In this document: positions 16,578 through 26,700 of the stretch, in pieces
Position numbering within the stretch: position 1 is the first letter of the stretch
Layout of the letters: the number at the start of each line of letters is the position of its first letter
The notes under the pieces: generated by a model
Told to the model about the DNA's origin: nothing
The model's input: the letters and a program-made list of their open reading frames with translations, nothing else
The model's database searches: none
Program-made: the position numbers and the translations under genes
Assembly (NCBI GenBank): GCA_005888745.1
Contig: VBBS01000039.1
Location: 1 to 51,858, forward strand
Direction: 5' to 3'
Source: Candidatus Bathyarchaeota archaeon
GTDB taxonomy: Archaea; Thermoproteota; Bathyarchaeia; 40CM-2-53-6
DNA: 51,858 bases

Positions 16578-16720
16578 TGGTGGGGCCGGTGGGATTTGAA
16601 CCCACGACCTCTGGCCCCGATTTCTCGGGGTCGCCAGCGCCCCAGGGTCACCGTCCAAGATTGGACTCTGGTATCCTCTGGGCGGGGTCAATCCCCTTGA
16701 CCAAGCTAGACGACGGCCCC
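16578..16720 (-). tRNA. Intron-containing tRNA, probably tRNA-Pro(CGG)
   Basis: On the minus strand the acceptor arms GGGGCCG and CGGCCCC pair perfectly around 140 bases. The T arm is GTGGG TTCAAAT CCCAC, the D arm starts GTCTAGCTTGGT, and a CCA is encoded at 16580-16578. About 65 bases exceed a mature tRNA, so introns are required. Anticodon-stem candidates are CTGG(C) and (G)CCAG; the only U33-like position reads T-CGG-G, giving anticodon CGG (proline), consistent with the G-rich acceptor. One intron appears to lie near the D-arm/anticodon-arm boundary and another before position 33, both non-canonical. Identity and splice sites are uncertain. Confidence 0.7.
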
Positions 16721-16806
16721 TGAGTTTGGAATCGAATCGGGCTGCTTTTCTGTGTTATGCTCAGCGCTTGTCAGATGAATGACGGTTACCCTTCGAGAGA
16801 ATTGAT

Positions 16807-17265
16807 CTATTGAGACGCGGGAATAGTCATCCGCATAACCGTCTCTTCGACTGGATAGCCTTCTTTTCTCCAGCCTTCCATGCCATCGAGCATCTCCTTC
16901 ACTCTGAAGCCGAGAGCCGTCAGTTTCGCGGCTGCCTTGGTGGAGGCGTTGCAGAAGACTCCGTCGCAATAAGTTACGATGACCTTGTCTCGGGGCAAGG
17001 AAGCGGTCGTGGAAGAGTCGATGGCTCGGTGGGGTATGTTGACGGCTCCCGGAACGTGTCCTCTTGCGTAGGTTTCAGGGGTTCTTGCGTCTAGCACGAC
17101 TATTCTGAAGATCTTGTTTGTGATATCGTGGTAAACGTCTGAGGGGTCAGTTTCGAACGAGAGCTTTGATTGGAAGTGATTCTCGGCGACCGAGGGGTCA
17201 GCCGGTGGGTTTTCCAGTACTTTGGAGGTCCGTTGAGTAAGTGATTCATTCGCGCGATCTGACAT
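16807..17265 (-). CDS. Rhodanese-like domain protein
   Basis: 152 residues with one rhodanese domain: VVLDARTPETYARGHVPGAV, then the active-site loop VTYCDGVFCNAS and LDGMEGWRKEGYPV. The Cys in TYCDG is the expected persulfide-carrying residue. Such proteins transfer sulfur or serve redox roles in the cytosol; the specific partner is unknown. The N-terminal 45 residues are polar and unconserved in appearance. It follows a membrane-protein gene after seven bases and may share its transcript. Confidence 0.9.
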   Translation of the reverse strand: MSDRANESLTQRTSKVLENPPADPSVAENHFQSKLSFETDPSDVYHDITNKIFRIVVLDARTPETYARGHVPGAVNIPHRAIDSSTTASLPRDKVIVTYCDGVFCNASTKAAAKLTALGFRVKEMLDGMEGWRKEGYPVEETVMRMTIPASQ

Positions 17266-17272
17266 TGGAGTT

Positions 17273-17776
17273 CTAGGATAGGTAAGAGGGCTTATGCCTG
17301 CGATAGGTTGCGAGCGCTCCCAGTCCGCTGATGACCAAGAGTGTTGCTATCGGAAAGACCGGGACAACGAGGAGAGTTGCGACCAGACGGTCAACTGGTA
17401 TGACGAGAGGTGCAGTGTAGAACTGGGAGAAGCGTAGGGGAATGGCTTGCAGACTCGCCGTTCGGGCCGATTGCTCCATGGTTCTCGCGTAGAGCACGCC
17501 GATGCCGAAGGTGGCCAGACCTCCCAGAGTGTTGATCGCGCCGCCCAAACGAGTATATCTAGCTAACATCAGACCGCTTCCAATCAGGACTATGAACGCG
17601 ATGCCGAACTGTAGAAGCATTAGGTTCTCGGACTGACCTGAGGCGAAATTGACTGTTGAGGAAAGGTTGTAGCCGAACAGAGCCCAGCCGATAGCGAGAA
17701 GGCTGGCGAATACCCCTAGACCACCCGCAAGCAATGACCTTGGATGTCCAACTCGTATCGGGTTTACTTTAGCCAT
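17273..17776 (-). CDS. Small multi-pass membrane protein, unknown
   Basis: 167 residues with four predicted TM helices: LAGGLGVFASLLAIGWALF, MLLQFGIAFIVLIGSGLML, INTLGGLATFGIGVLYA and a C-terminal VATLLVVPVFPIATLLVIS. An outside loop of about 35 residues lies between helices 3 and 4. It ends in a short basic tail (YRRHKPSYLS). No family is recognised. It is upstream of the rhodanese gene on the same strand. Confidence 0.7.
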   Translation of the reverse strand: MAKVNPIRVGHPRSLLAGGLGVFASLLAIGWALFGYNLSSTVNFASGQSENLMLLQFGIAFIVLIGSGLMLARYTRLGGAINTLGGLATFGIGVLYARTMEQSARTASLQAIPLRFSQFYTAPLVIPVDRLVATLLVVPVFPIATLLVISGLGALATYRRHKPSYLS

Positions 17777-17818
17777 TTTTCCAATCCGCGCCTAGGAAGG
17801 CGGTCTATTGGATAAGTC

Positions 17819-19139
17819 TTACAATTGTCTTGTGAAGGATTCCAGCATCTTGCCGAGGCTCGTTCCCCTTCGTTTTGCTTCTTTCAACAAGACCTTCTGG
17901 ACGCCACTGGAATATTGCACAGCCCTTTTCGGCCGGTCTGTCACATTTTCCGGCAGCTTCATACGAGCAGCAAGTCTTCTCAGAATATATTTTCGTATCA
18001 CCTTTCCATTGATGAGCCTGACTCGAAGAAAGGAAGGCAGTCTCAAAGCATATTCGACAAGTGGAAGATACGCGAAGGGACAGCAAAGCTCGACACCAGC
18101 CGCAGTCGCCAGCTTGTCTCCGGGATCAAAGTCTTTGGCGGATGCCGCTTTGACGCTCTCGAACATTTCCCTTCCAAGGTTCTCGGTCCCGTCTCTCAGG
18201 GCGACTTCTTCGAACTTTCCATAACCGCCGAACAGCTCATCGCTTAGCTGGCCAACTGCGATATAGCTCAGGCCCATCTCGTGCGCCTTTTGGCAGGCAA
18301 AGTAGATCGGGACCGAGATCCCAACGATCACCGGGTCGGTGGTCTCAACGATGTTGACAACATTTGGCAATGCGTTGAGAATCTCTGAGCTCGACAGTTC
18401 CTCAATGTAGACGCGGAGTCCGAAGCTTTTCGCGGTTCGGGCTGCGTGGTCATAGTTCTGGCTTTAGTCCCGCACTCTTCGCCACGTAGGCAACGAGAGC
18501 GCTATCTAATCCCCCAGAGAACGCGATTCCGGAACCTCGCGGCACAACCCTGGCGACGGCTTCCATGAAGAGCCCGTCCAAGGTCCGAGTTGCATCGGGC
18601 TCATCTATCGATTCTTCGTCTGGCTGCTTCAGCGAGTAATCATTCAGTGTCTCGTACCCTCGGGCGGTGGCTCGGATCACCCTGCCCGGAGGAACGGGTT
18701 CGGGTTCGCGGATGCCGATTGAGACGAGAGGAGATCGTAGGCTCGCAAAGGCGATAGCTCCGTCTTGCGTCCGTCCAAAATACAGAGGTTTCTGACCCAC
18801 GATGTCTCTTCCTGCGATTAGGTGATCCTGGTGCGACATTAAGAAAGCAAAGGCTCCGGGCGTCTGTATGAGACGACTGGGACCTGCGCGGCCTCCACTG
18901 TCATGTCTTGCATCGCCGCCGAAGAAAACACCATCAAGGGCCAATGGCACCGCTTGATCCGCGAACGACTGCGCGCCAGCAGGGCCGCAGACTCCGAGAG
19001 TGATCTTTTCTCCGATGGGGAGGCTTCGCGAGAATATTCGAGATGTTGTTCCGCGGTTCCGCATTAGGGACAGGACGTTCTTTGCTCTCGATTCGAGATC
19101 TTCCATATCTCGTCCTATGAGGCCGCAGATGCCCGTCAT
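17819..19139 (-). pseudogene. Asparagine-synthetase-like amidotransferase, frameshifted
   Basis: The N-terminal frame (18450-19139) has a class II glutamine-amidotransferase-like domain and the PP-loop FSGGLDSALVAY. The C-terminal frame, open upstream from about 18455 to 17819, has GQLSDELFGGYGKF and the rest of the synthetase fold. The frames are offset by one base, and about eleven expected residues (the ..TVGxxxSxD.. strand after the PP-loop) are missing at the junction, so a small deletion with frameshift is inferred. The N-terminus reads MTGICGLIG; the nucleophile Cys is usually residue 2, so glutaminase activity is doubtful even in an intact form. Assembly error is possible. Confidence 0.75.
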
Positions 19140-19165
19140 TATTCCTCTTTTACTATTCGGAGTTG

Positions 19166-19174
19166 TTTAATATG
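19166..19174 (+). promoter_or_regulatory. TATA box for purB
   Basis: TTTAATATG, about 35-45 bases upstream of the TTG start at 19210. This implies transcription from near 19200 and a very short leader. Confidence 0.4.
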
Positions 19175-19209
19175 ATAGGCTAGTCGTTTCTCTATTCGAG
19201 TCGGTAAGA

Positions 19210-20547
19210 TTGCCCATTCTTCCAATTGACACGGGTCGTTACGGCAGTCCGGAGATGAGGAGAATCTTCGAGGAAGAAAACAAACTCCAACGATGGTTGG
19301 ATGTGGAAGCGGTGGTTGCAGAAGCGCAGGCGTTCGTCGGTGACATTCCCAAGGAGGCGGCGGAAGAAATTGGACGAAATGCCAACACGAAGATCGTGAC
19401 CTTGGATCATGTCAAAGGTATTGAGAAAGAGATTCGTCATGATCTAATGTCAATGGTGGTAGCGCTCTCAGAGGCCTGCACGGGCGAGGGACGTAAGTAT
19501 GTACACTACGGTCTCACAAGCTACGATATCGAGGATACGGCAACGGCGATCCAGTTCAAAGAAGCATTCTCGGTCCTTGAGAAAGGACTCGATCTGATCG
19601 AGGAGACTCTTGCTTCACGCGTACGTAAACACAGAGCTCTGTTGATCGTCGGCCGGACGCATGGACGGCACGCCGGTGTTATCACTCTTGGACTTAAGTT
19701 CGCAGTCTGGCTGGAGGAGGTTCGAAGATACCAGCAGAGGCTGAAGCAGATCAAAGAAAGGGTTCTTGTCGGCAAGATTCTGGGAATTGTTGGAAATGGT
19801 GCTGGGCTTGGGAAAAACGCGCTGAGGATTCAGGAGCGAGCGCTAAACAAATTGGGCCTCAAACCAGCCGGCCTCGTTACACAGGTCATCCAGAGAGATC
19901 TTCACGCCGAAACCGTCTGTTATCTTTCTCTACTGGGATCGAGCCTTGACAAGTTCGCTACGGAGATCCGGAACCTGCAGCGGAGCGAGATCTCGGAGGT
20001 AATGGAGCCGTTTGAGCGAGACAAACAGGTCGGAAGCTCGGCTCTACCGTCGAAGAGGAATCCGGAGCTCAGCGAAAGAGTCTCAAGCATGGCGAAGCTG
20101 ATGCGGGGCCTAGTCATACCTGCTCTCGAGAACATTCCTCTCTGGCACGAGCGGGACATATCCAACTCTGCCAGCGAGCGCTTCATCTTTCCAATGTCTT
20201 TCATCCTTGTTGACGAAATGCTGAGGCTTGTGACACGTGTTCTGGATGGCTTGGAAGTTGTTCCCGAAAACATGGAGCGGAATCTAGAGCTGTCGCAGGG
20301 CGCTTTGCTTGCAGAGAGAATTGTGAACTTGCTCGTGGAGGCGGGAGTGCCAAGACAGGATGCTCACGAGAGAATGAGAAAAATCTCGATTAAGGCCATT
20401 GACAGCAAGATTCCCTTCTCGAATCTCTTGCTCGAAGACAAGTTCGTCTCGAAAAGACTCAAGAGCAAAGGGATCAAGGAAGCACTCGACTACCGAACAT
20501 ACCTCGGCGTTACGCGCGAACTGATCAACCAGGCTTTGAAGGAATAA
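19210..20547 (+). CDS. purB: Adenylosuccinate lyase
   Basis: A 445-residue fumarase/aspartase-superfamily enzyme that cleaves SAICAR and adenylosuccinate to release fumarate in purine synthesis. The signature GSSALPSKRNPELSERV (superfamily SSxMPxKxNP) carries the flexible catalytic loop; GRTHGRHAG holds the conserved histidine, and YVHYGLTSYDIEDTA the substrate site. Length is standard. TTG start at 19210 (MPILPIDTGRYGSPEMR), the usual N-terminus of the family. Confidence 0.96.
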   Translation: MPILPIDTGRYGSPEMRRIFEEENKLQRWLDVEAVVAEAQAFVGDIPKEAAEEIGRNANTKIVTLDHVKGIEKEIRHDLMSMVVALSEACTGEGRKYVHYGLTSYDIEDTATAIQFKEAFSVLEKGLDLIEETLASRVRKHRALLIVGRTHGRHAGVITLGLKFAVWLEEVRRYQQRLKQIKERVLVGKILGIVGNGAGLGKNALRIQERALNKLGLKPAGLVTQVIQRDLHAETVCYLSLLGSSLDKFATEIRNLQRSEISEVMEPFERDKQVGSSALPSKRNPELSERVSSMAKLMRGLVIPALENIPLWHERDISNSASERFIFPMSFILVDEMLRLVTRVLDGLEVVPENMERNLELSQGALLAERIVNLLVEAGVPRQDAHERMRKISIKAIDSKIPFSNLLLEDKFVSKRLKSKGIKEALDYRTYLGVTRELINQALKE

Positions 20548-20571
20548 GACGGTCCGTACTCGATAATAGGT

Positions 20572-20581
20572 AAACTTTTAT
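20572..20581 (+). promoter_or_regulatory. TATA-like element for small membrane protein
   Basis: AAACTTTTAT, about 40 bases before the TTG at 20620. Spacing fits an archaeal promoter with a short leader. Confidence 0.35.
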
Positions 20582-20619
20582 TTCGCTTCCATCCGCGAGA
20601 TGACCGAAGGTGGCAAGGC

Positions 20620-20811
20620 TTGAAGGAAGCTTTTCTCACGGTGGGAATGCTCCTCCTCTTCACAGGATGCATGGGTGCAATTGCTGCCACCACGGCAATG
20701 GGCGCTGGCGCCGCGATTACGAGCCAAGCGCTTCAACAACTTCTAGTTGCTGAGGTTATCTCGACCATTATCGCATTCGTCGGCGGCGCACTGGTAATGC
20801 GTAATCGCTAG
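20620..20811 (+). CDS. Small two-TM protein, unknown
   Basis: 63 residues: MKEAFLTVGMLLLFTGCMGA, then an Ala/Thr-rich segment and VAEVISTIIAFVGGALVMRN. Two hydrophobic helices are separated by a small-residue linker, and the Cys after LLLFTG could recall a lipobox but lacks a clear signal-peptide context. TTG start. Convergent with the RFC large subunit; the two stops share CTAG at 20808-20811. No family recognised. Confidence 0.55.
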   Translation: MKEAFLTVGMLLLFTGCMGAIAATTAMGAGAAITSQALQQLLVAEVISTIIAFVGGALVMRNR

Positions 20812-22008
20812 CCGGCCGAATCCGAGTCCAGCGAGAGTATCTCATCTAGCGGCTCCTTCGCATCAAGCCACTCTGCAATCTGGCCATACTTTTCAGGATC
20901 GTGCTCATGGATGAACTGTATCATAGGGAGGAAGAGTTTGGTTCCTCTTCTACTCGAAACGTGGGACCTGGAACCGATAAGCGCTCCAACTCCTTTCCGA
21001 AGCTCTCTGGTTCCTCGGCTACGGGACATTGAACTGATTCGTTGCGGGAACTTCATTGACACCCAGCCTCCTGGGCTCGTCTCCTTTGCGACAGCAACAC
21101 CCGCTGTCATGAGATCGAGAGCGTACGATAGTAGGTGCCACGATTGTGTCTTCCTGATCCGCGCGAAGTAGAGATCGGCTTCTGCGAGCGCATACATTGC
21201 CGCTTTGAGTTCGCGAGGCTTCGGAATCTGGCTTGGAGTGTTTTCCAGTATCCATTGAAAGAGCATTTCTTGGTCCACATCTGACTTGTCTAGAGCGCGT
21301 CGAGCCTGAGCGACTGTTCTACTGTTGAAGATGATACGCAGCACCTCGAATATGGACTCCGTTCGGTCTCGGTGCGAAAGCAACGCCGTATCCTCCAATG
21401 TTAGAGTTTTCTTGGGTCCGGTTAGGATCTGGAGGTCGGTTATCGCTGATCGCATGTCGCCTCGGTCCCGCTCCATTATGGACCTGAGTGCTTCCTCGTC
21501 GGCATTAACGCCCTCTTTGGCTAGGATTCCCTTCATCAACGGAATTCCTTCTCTCAGTCCGAGTCTCTTCAGCTCGATGAGGAGACACGCGTCTCGTAGG
21601 GGCCTAATTTTTGGATCCCAGGGGTCGTTGGCCGTTAGAACAATGGGAAACTGAGATTCCTTGATTACACGGAGGATCGCGATGATCGCGCCTGAGTCAG
21701 TTCTAAGATTGATCCCATCGACCTCGTCCAACAGGATGAGTCTCCCCTTGCTGAACAAAGAGGATTGCGTTGATGCGAGTCCTGCGATTCTGAAGAGAAT
21801 GTCGCCGCTACGCTTGTCGGAGGCGTTTATCTCCACTAGGTCCCAGCCTCTCTCTCGAGAAATGGCTTCTGAGAAGGACTGCCGCCTTGGACGGTTTGCT
21901 ATTGGACCAGGAGCCAAGCCATTGGTGAATCTTCTCAATGGCTAGCTTGTTGCCTGCGATCTCTCGAGTTGTCTGTGGCCTGTATCTAACGGTCCAGGGC
22001 TGTGACAT
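20808..22008 (-). pseudogene. rfcL: Replication factor C large subunit, frameshifted and lacking Walker A
   Basis: The clamp-loader large subunit loads PCNA. The first frame (22008 to about 21871) reads MSQPWTVRYRPQTTREIAGN and on to KPSKAAVLL. The second frame (from about 21869) resumes EAISRERGWDLVEINASDK, then ILLDEVDGI (Walker B), VLTANDPWD (sensor 1) and a normal C-terminal collar. Between them the P-loop segment (expected HGPPGxGKTxxA) is missing and the frame shifts by one. The rest is well conserved. The start overlaps the rfcS stop by 23 bases. For an essential protein, a sequencing or assembly error must be considered. Confidence 0.8.
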
Positions 22009-22984
22009 GTTCTTCTCGAACGCTCCTGTGAACCGTTGATTGAGCTGCTAGATGGGCCAGCAGGGCGCTTAGCTGGACTTCTTCATCTCCGCCTTGTACC
22101 AATCGGAAGTCCGTGTCTCCGATGGCCTCGATCAGGCTAATTCTCGTCTTCTCTGGAACGGCGAGGCGGAAGACCTCCGAGTGAATCTGGCGAACAATGT
22201 CGGACCCTGATAATCCATACTTGACGAGAAGGTTTCGAAGCTCGTCGCGGGCTTTGAGGAAGTCGCCCTTCAAAGCATGGTTCAGCATATCATGGACATC
22301 AGTTGGCCTTGCCCTTCCAACCACCTGGTAGACGGTCTCCTCGGAGATCCCCTTGGACATGGACGAGGCTGCTTGAAGTATGTTGATGGCCTTTCGGAGG
22401 TCTCCCTCGGCCACTTCAACAATCGTCTTCAAACCCCCCTCAGTGGTCTTCAGGTTCTCATTCTTTGCAATTCGGTGAAGGGATTCCACGACCTTCTCTT
22501 CAGGCAGTGGTGTGAACCGGAATAAGGCGCATCTTGACTGGATGGGCTCGATTATTCTGCCAGAATAGTTGCAGCAGAGAATGAAACGGCAAGTGTTGGT
22601 ATAGTTCTCCATCGTTCGCCGAAGCGCGCCCTGCGCGTCGCCAGTCATGTTGTCAGCCTCGTCCAGGACAAGAATCTTGAAAGGAACAGTAGTCAGAGAC
22701 GCCATCCGTGCGAACTCCTTCACGGTGGTCCGTACAACATCTATTCCTCGCTCATCACTCGCATTTAGTTCTTTGAATGCGTCTTGGAATCGTTCCCCGA
22801 ACAGATCATGGGCGAGACACAGCCCTGCGGTAGTTTTACCCGTCCCTGGCGGACCCGCGAAGAGGCAGTGGGGCATGGTTCCCCTCTTGACAAAGTCCTT
22901 GAGCCGCGAAACTATCTCTTCCTGATCCATTATGTCGTCAAGACTCTTCGGCCTGTACTTCTCAGTCCAGAGAGCGGCTTCCAA
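21986..22984 (-). CDS. rfcS: Replication factor C small subunit
   Basis: A 332-residue AAA+ clamp-loader subunit; four copies assemble with RFC-L to load PCNA. MEAALWTEKYRPKSLDDI at the N-terminus, Walker A AGPPGTGKTTA, Walker B VLDEADNM, the SRC arginine-finger motif in IQSRCALFRF, and a C-terminal collar domain. No intein, although RFC-S is a common intein host. It is the first gene of the rfcS-rfcL pair and divergent from GINS-MCM. Confidence 0.96.
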   Translation of the reverse strand: MEAALWTEKYRPKSLDDIMDQEEIVSRLKDFVKRGTMPHCLFAGPPGTGKTTAGLCLAHDLFGERFQDAFKELNASDERGIDVVRTTVKEFARMASLTTVPFKILVLDEADNMTGDAQGALRRTMENYTNTCRFILCCNYSGRIIEPIQSRCALFRFTPLPEEKVVESLHRIAKNENLKTTEGGLKTIVEVAEGDLRKAINILQAASSMSKGISEETVYQVVGRARPTDVHDMLNHALKGDFLKARDELRNLLVKYGLSGSDIVRQIHSEVFRLAVPEKTRISLIEAIGDTDFRLVQGGDEEVQLSALLAHLAAQSTVHRSVREEHVTALDR

Positions 22985-23016
22985 TCAGATCCAACCAAAG
23001 ATGTTGATGCTCTCAG

Positions 23017-23026
23017 CCATATAGAA
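23017..23026 (-). promoter_or_regulatory. TATA box for rfcS-rfcL
   Basis: Minus strand TTCTATATGG, about 35-40 bases upstream of the rfcS ATG at 22984. It lies in the short divergent region shared with GINS-MCM. Confidence 0.4.
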
Positions 23027-23089
23027 CTGTTTCATCCACCTCTCTGGCGCAAATATCGTGTGATCGATTTGCTTTTCTGTTTAGAATGG

Positions 23090-23097
23090 TTTTATGG
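23090..23097 (+). promoter_or_regulatory. TATA-like element for GINS-MCM
   Basis: TTTTATGG on the plus strand, about 40 bases upstream of the GINS start at 23137, placing transcription near 23115-23120. Confidence 0.35.
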
Positions 23098-23136
23098 AGC
23101 TTACTTTTGCCTTGCTGATTCCCGGGGGCAAGTAAA

Positions 23137-23700
23137 TTGGAGAAAGAACCTTCTATCGTAGAGATTGTAGACACAGAATTTGAAAACTCGCCTTCACGCA
23201 TAACACTTCTCCGAGAATTTCCCGAAACCCGAATCGGCGACAGAACCCTCGGCCCCTATCGAATGGGCCAGGAAGTCGAACTGTCGCTATGGACTGCCCA
23301 GCACTTGGTTCAGATGGGATACGCCCGCTTCAAAGACGAAGAGCAACTAACTCTCAACACCTTATCGACGACTCACTATAAGGAGACGCTGCCCGGCTCA
23401 AGACAGATCCCGAAGCTTCCTCGGTCATTCTACTTTCAACTCCGGCGGCTAATCAAGGAGCTAAAGGGCCTCGAAGCGAAAGACCGCACGAAGGCCCGTG
23501 ATCTAGACAAAGCCCTATCCCTGTCGAGGGACATTGTCAACATCCGAGTAAAAAAGATCGCCTCTCTGGGCGCCTCTGGAGAACAGACGACCGATGTTAC
23601 AGCCAATCTGACAGCAGAGGAGCAGGCACTCTACGAGAAGGTGCGCGAGAACGTGGAATCTTGGAAGAGGGACATTCTCGGCCGTGAGAGCACTAGTTGA
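23137..23700 (+). CDS. DNA replication complex GINS subunit
   Basis: 187 residues resembling archaeal GINS (15/51 type). The N-terminal beta part ends at GPYRMGQEVELSLWTAQHLVQMGYARF, and the helical A domain contains PKLPRSFYFQLRRLIKELKG. GINS binds MCM and the RecJ-like/Cdc45 protein in the replicative helicase complex. It precedes mcm with a TTGA overlap, an association common in archaea. The start is TTG at 23137. Subtype not settled. Confidence 0.82.
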   Translation: MEKEPSIVEIVDTEFENSPSRITLLREFPETRIGDRTLGPYRMGQEVELSLWTAQHLVQMGYARFKDEEQLTLNTLSTTHYKETLPGSRQIPKLPRSFYFQLRRLIKELKGLEAKDRTKARDLDKALSLSRDIVNIRVKKIASLGASGEQTTDVTANLTAEEQALYEKVRENVESWKRDILGRESTS

Positions 23701-26700
23701 CACTAGTTAGCCCTCAAACGTCCCGTCCCGAGGATGTGTTCCAGGACTTTTTCCGCTCATATCAAGCCGATCAGGTCGGCTCCAAGTACCGAAAACGTCT
23801 TGCTCAGGTTGCAGTAAACAACGGCATTTCTCTCATTATCGACTTCGACGATCTAATCGCCTTTGATCCAGCCCTAGCCCGAAGTGTCACAGAACGACCA
23901 GACGACTTCATCGGCTATGCAAGCTCAGCAGCAACGGCGCAAATGCGCGTGGAGGATCCTGAGTACGCAGAACACGCTGGTCGAATATTCGCTCGTTTCC
24001 GCCGCCTACCTGAAAAGAGATCCCTGCGAAAGATTGGCGCCGAGGACATGAAAAAGCTCGCTCTTGTAGAGGGGATCGTTGTAAGGACCACGCAGGTTCG
24101 GCCCATGATCCTCAAGGCCGTCTTTCGATGCAGAAAGTGCCTCGAAATCGTCCAAGAAGAACAAAGTGGGGACCTGATGAGAGGCCCAGGTCCAACATGT
24201 CCGAGTTGCAAACAGAAGACTGCGTGGGAACTGTTGGAGGAGCAATGTAAGTTCAAGAACACACAGGAAGCCCGAGTTCAGGAACGGCCGGAGGACCTTC
24301 CTCCAGGACAATTGCCGCGGTATCTCGATGTCAGGTTAGAAGACGATATCGTAGACTCGGCCCGTCCCGGAGATCGCGTCGCCGTCACATCGATCGTCAG
24401 AGCCGAGAAACAGTATGTCGGAGAAAAAGGGCGCCTTAGAACCTTCAACCTCTACCTCGAAGCAAACTTCGTCGATGTAGTGGGCAAAGAGACAGAAGTT
24501 GTCGAGCTCACTCGCGAAGATGAGAAAAAGATCCTGGAGGCGTCGAAGGACCCATTCGTACACCGCAAACTCATCATGAGCCTCGCACCATCCATCTACG
24601 GATACGGAGAAATCAAAGAAGGAATACTCTACCTCCTCTTCGGAGGCGTCTCCAAACACCTCCCCGACGGAGTAAGCATCAGAGGCGACCTCAACACGTT
24701 ACTAATTGGGGACCCTGGCTGCTTGTTGGGTGACGAACGAATCGTGCTTGGAAGTGGGGCGATTGTGAAAATTCAGGATCTTGGGGGAGAACACCTACAG
24801 GCAGTCAGGACACAAGTCCTCACGGGGGAGGGTGGTGGGAAGAGAGACTGGGCCACCCGGTTCCATGTTTATCGCCAGCAACCAATCATCGAGGTCGTCA
24901 CTGAGAGTGGAAAGAGCATTAGAGGCACTCCGAATCATCCTCTTCTTGCGTTGGAGAAAATCCTTGACAAATCTGTTCGCAAGTGGAAGCGTCTTGATGA
25001 GTTCAAGGTTGGGGATAGAGTAGCTGTCGTCACTGGATTTCCGTGCACGATTACAGGTTTTCTGGATACTAATTGGTCGCCTTTGCCCCTCAAACGAGGC
25101 CGTCGTTTCACGGGTCGGCTTCCGGAGAAGCTGACGCCGGATCTTGCGGGACTTTTGGGTTATGTTCTTGGAGATGGCTACGTATCAAAAGGGCAGTTCG
25201 GTTTCGTCGTTGCTGAGGGAGAGAAGGATGTTCTAAGCTACCTCTGCGAGACGGCCGAACGACTCTTCGGTGTCAAACCCGGTGTGCGGGCAGGAGTACT
25301 GAGAGGCCGTACGGTGACACTCTATCGGGTTGTACTTCGCAGCAAGGACATTGTGGAGAACCTCCGCTTCCTGAGAGAGAAGCGTGTCCCGGAGATGGTC
25401 TTGCGATCGGGAAACGAAGTTGTTTCCAGTTTTCTCAGGTGGCTGTACGAAGCCGACGGCACTGTTTTCAGCACTAGAAGAGGCTGCGGGACGATTGGGC
25501 TCAAAGCCAAAGACATCGAGTTGCTCCGCGACGTGCAGATACTTCTTCTAAGATTCGGTATCCACTCTCGCATTGTCTCCAACGCTTTGCTGATAAAACG
25601 TGGAGAGAGCATTGTCAAGTTCGCATTCAAGATAGGATTTGCATCCGAGAAGAAACGTTCCAGGATGTCAACTTTGCTCGATCGCGCTCGAAGACTGAAG
25701 AGATTGAACAGGCAACGTAGCGAGCGAATCATTTCCGTGGTCGAAAGAGAACCAGCTGATGTCTACGACATCGAAGTTCCTAAGACTCACCGGTTCATAG
25801 CTAATGGAATCGTCTCTCACAACACCGCGAAGAGTCAACTCCTGCAATATGTTTCGAGAATCGCTCCTAGAGGGCTTTACACTTCAGGCAGAGGAACCAC
25901 GGCCGCCGGGCTTACCGCAGCTGTTCTTCGGGAGAAGACCGGTGGGATGGTTTTAGAAGCCGGTGCACTGGTGCTCGCAGATAAGGGAACGGCGTGCATC
26001 GACGAGCTCGACAAGATGCGGCCTGATGATCGGGTTGCTATTCACGAGGCTCTTGAGCAGCAGACTGTGAGTGTTGCCAAGGGTGGCATAGTTGCCACGT
26101 TGAACGCTCGGGCATCTGTTCTGGCAGCGGCTAATCCTGCCTTGGGAAGGTATGAGCCTCACAAAAATATCAATGAAAATATCAATCTTCCAGTAACGAT
26201 ACTCTCCCGATTCGACCTGATCTTTCTAGTGAAGGATCTGCCTGAGCCGGAAAATGATACCCGAATGTCGGAGCACATTCTCTCTTTGCACAAGACCAGT
26301 CATACGCCTGAGGAGGCCCCGTTTCCGCCTGATTTTCTGCGTAAATATATCAGCTATGCGAAGAGAATAGTTCCAGTCCTAACCCCTGGAGCCGTGAAAG
26401 AGCTTCAAGATTTCTATCTAAAGATGCGTAACACTACGGGCAAGGAGGCGGCTGTTGCGATAACCCCTCGTCAGCTCGAAGGGCTGGTCCGGATTTCCGA
26501 GGCCAGGGCTCGCGCGTTTCTCCGGGACGAAGTGACTGTTGAAGATGCGAAGAGCGCAGTCAAGATCATGAGCTACGCTCTTTACGATGTTGGAGTGGAT
26601 GTGAAGACTGGCAAGATCGATATCGACACAATAATGACCGGTAAACCAGCCACTGTTCGTGACTCCCTGGGAAGAGTGATGGCGATTGTGGCTGAACTCG

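Larger units (their letters stand above)
16050..16580. other. Gene-free stretch: promoter, TnpB relic RNA, tRNA flank
   Basis: No intact protein gene is supported. The region holds the upstream side of the permease gene, a plus-strand TATA box (16098), a decayed TnpB 3' end with conserved hairpins (about 16200-16460), and about 120 bases of unassigned sequence before the tRNA 3' end. Frames through it are interrupted by stops. Confidence 0.7.
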
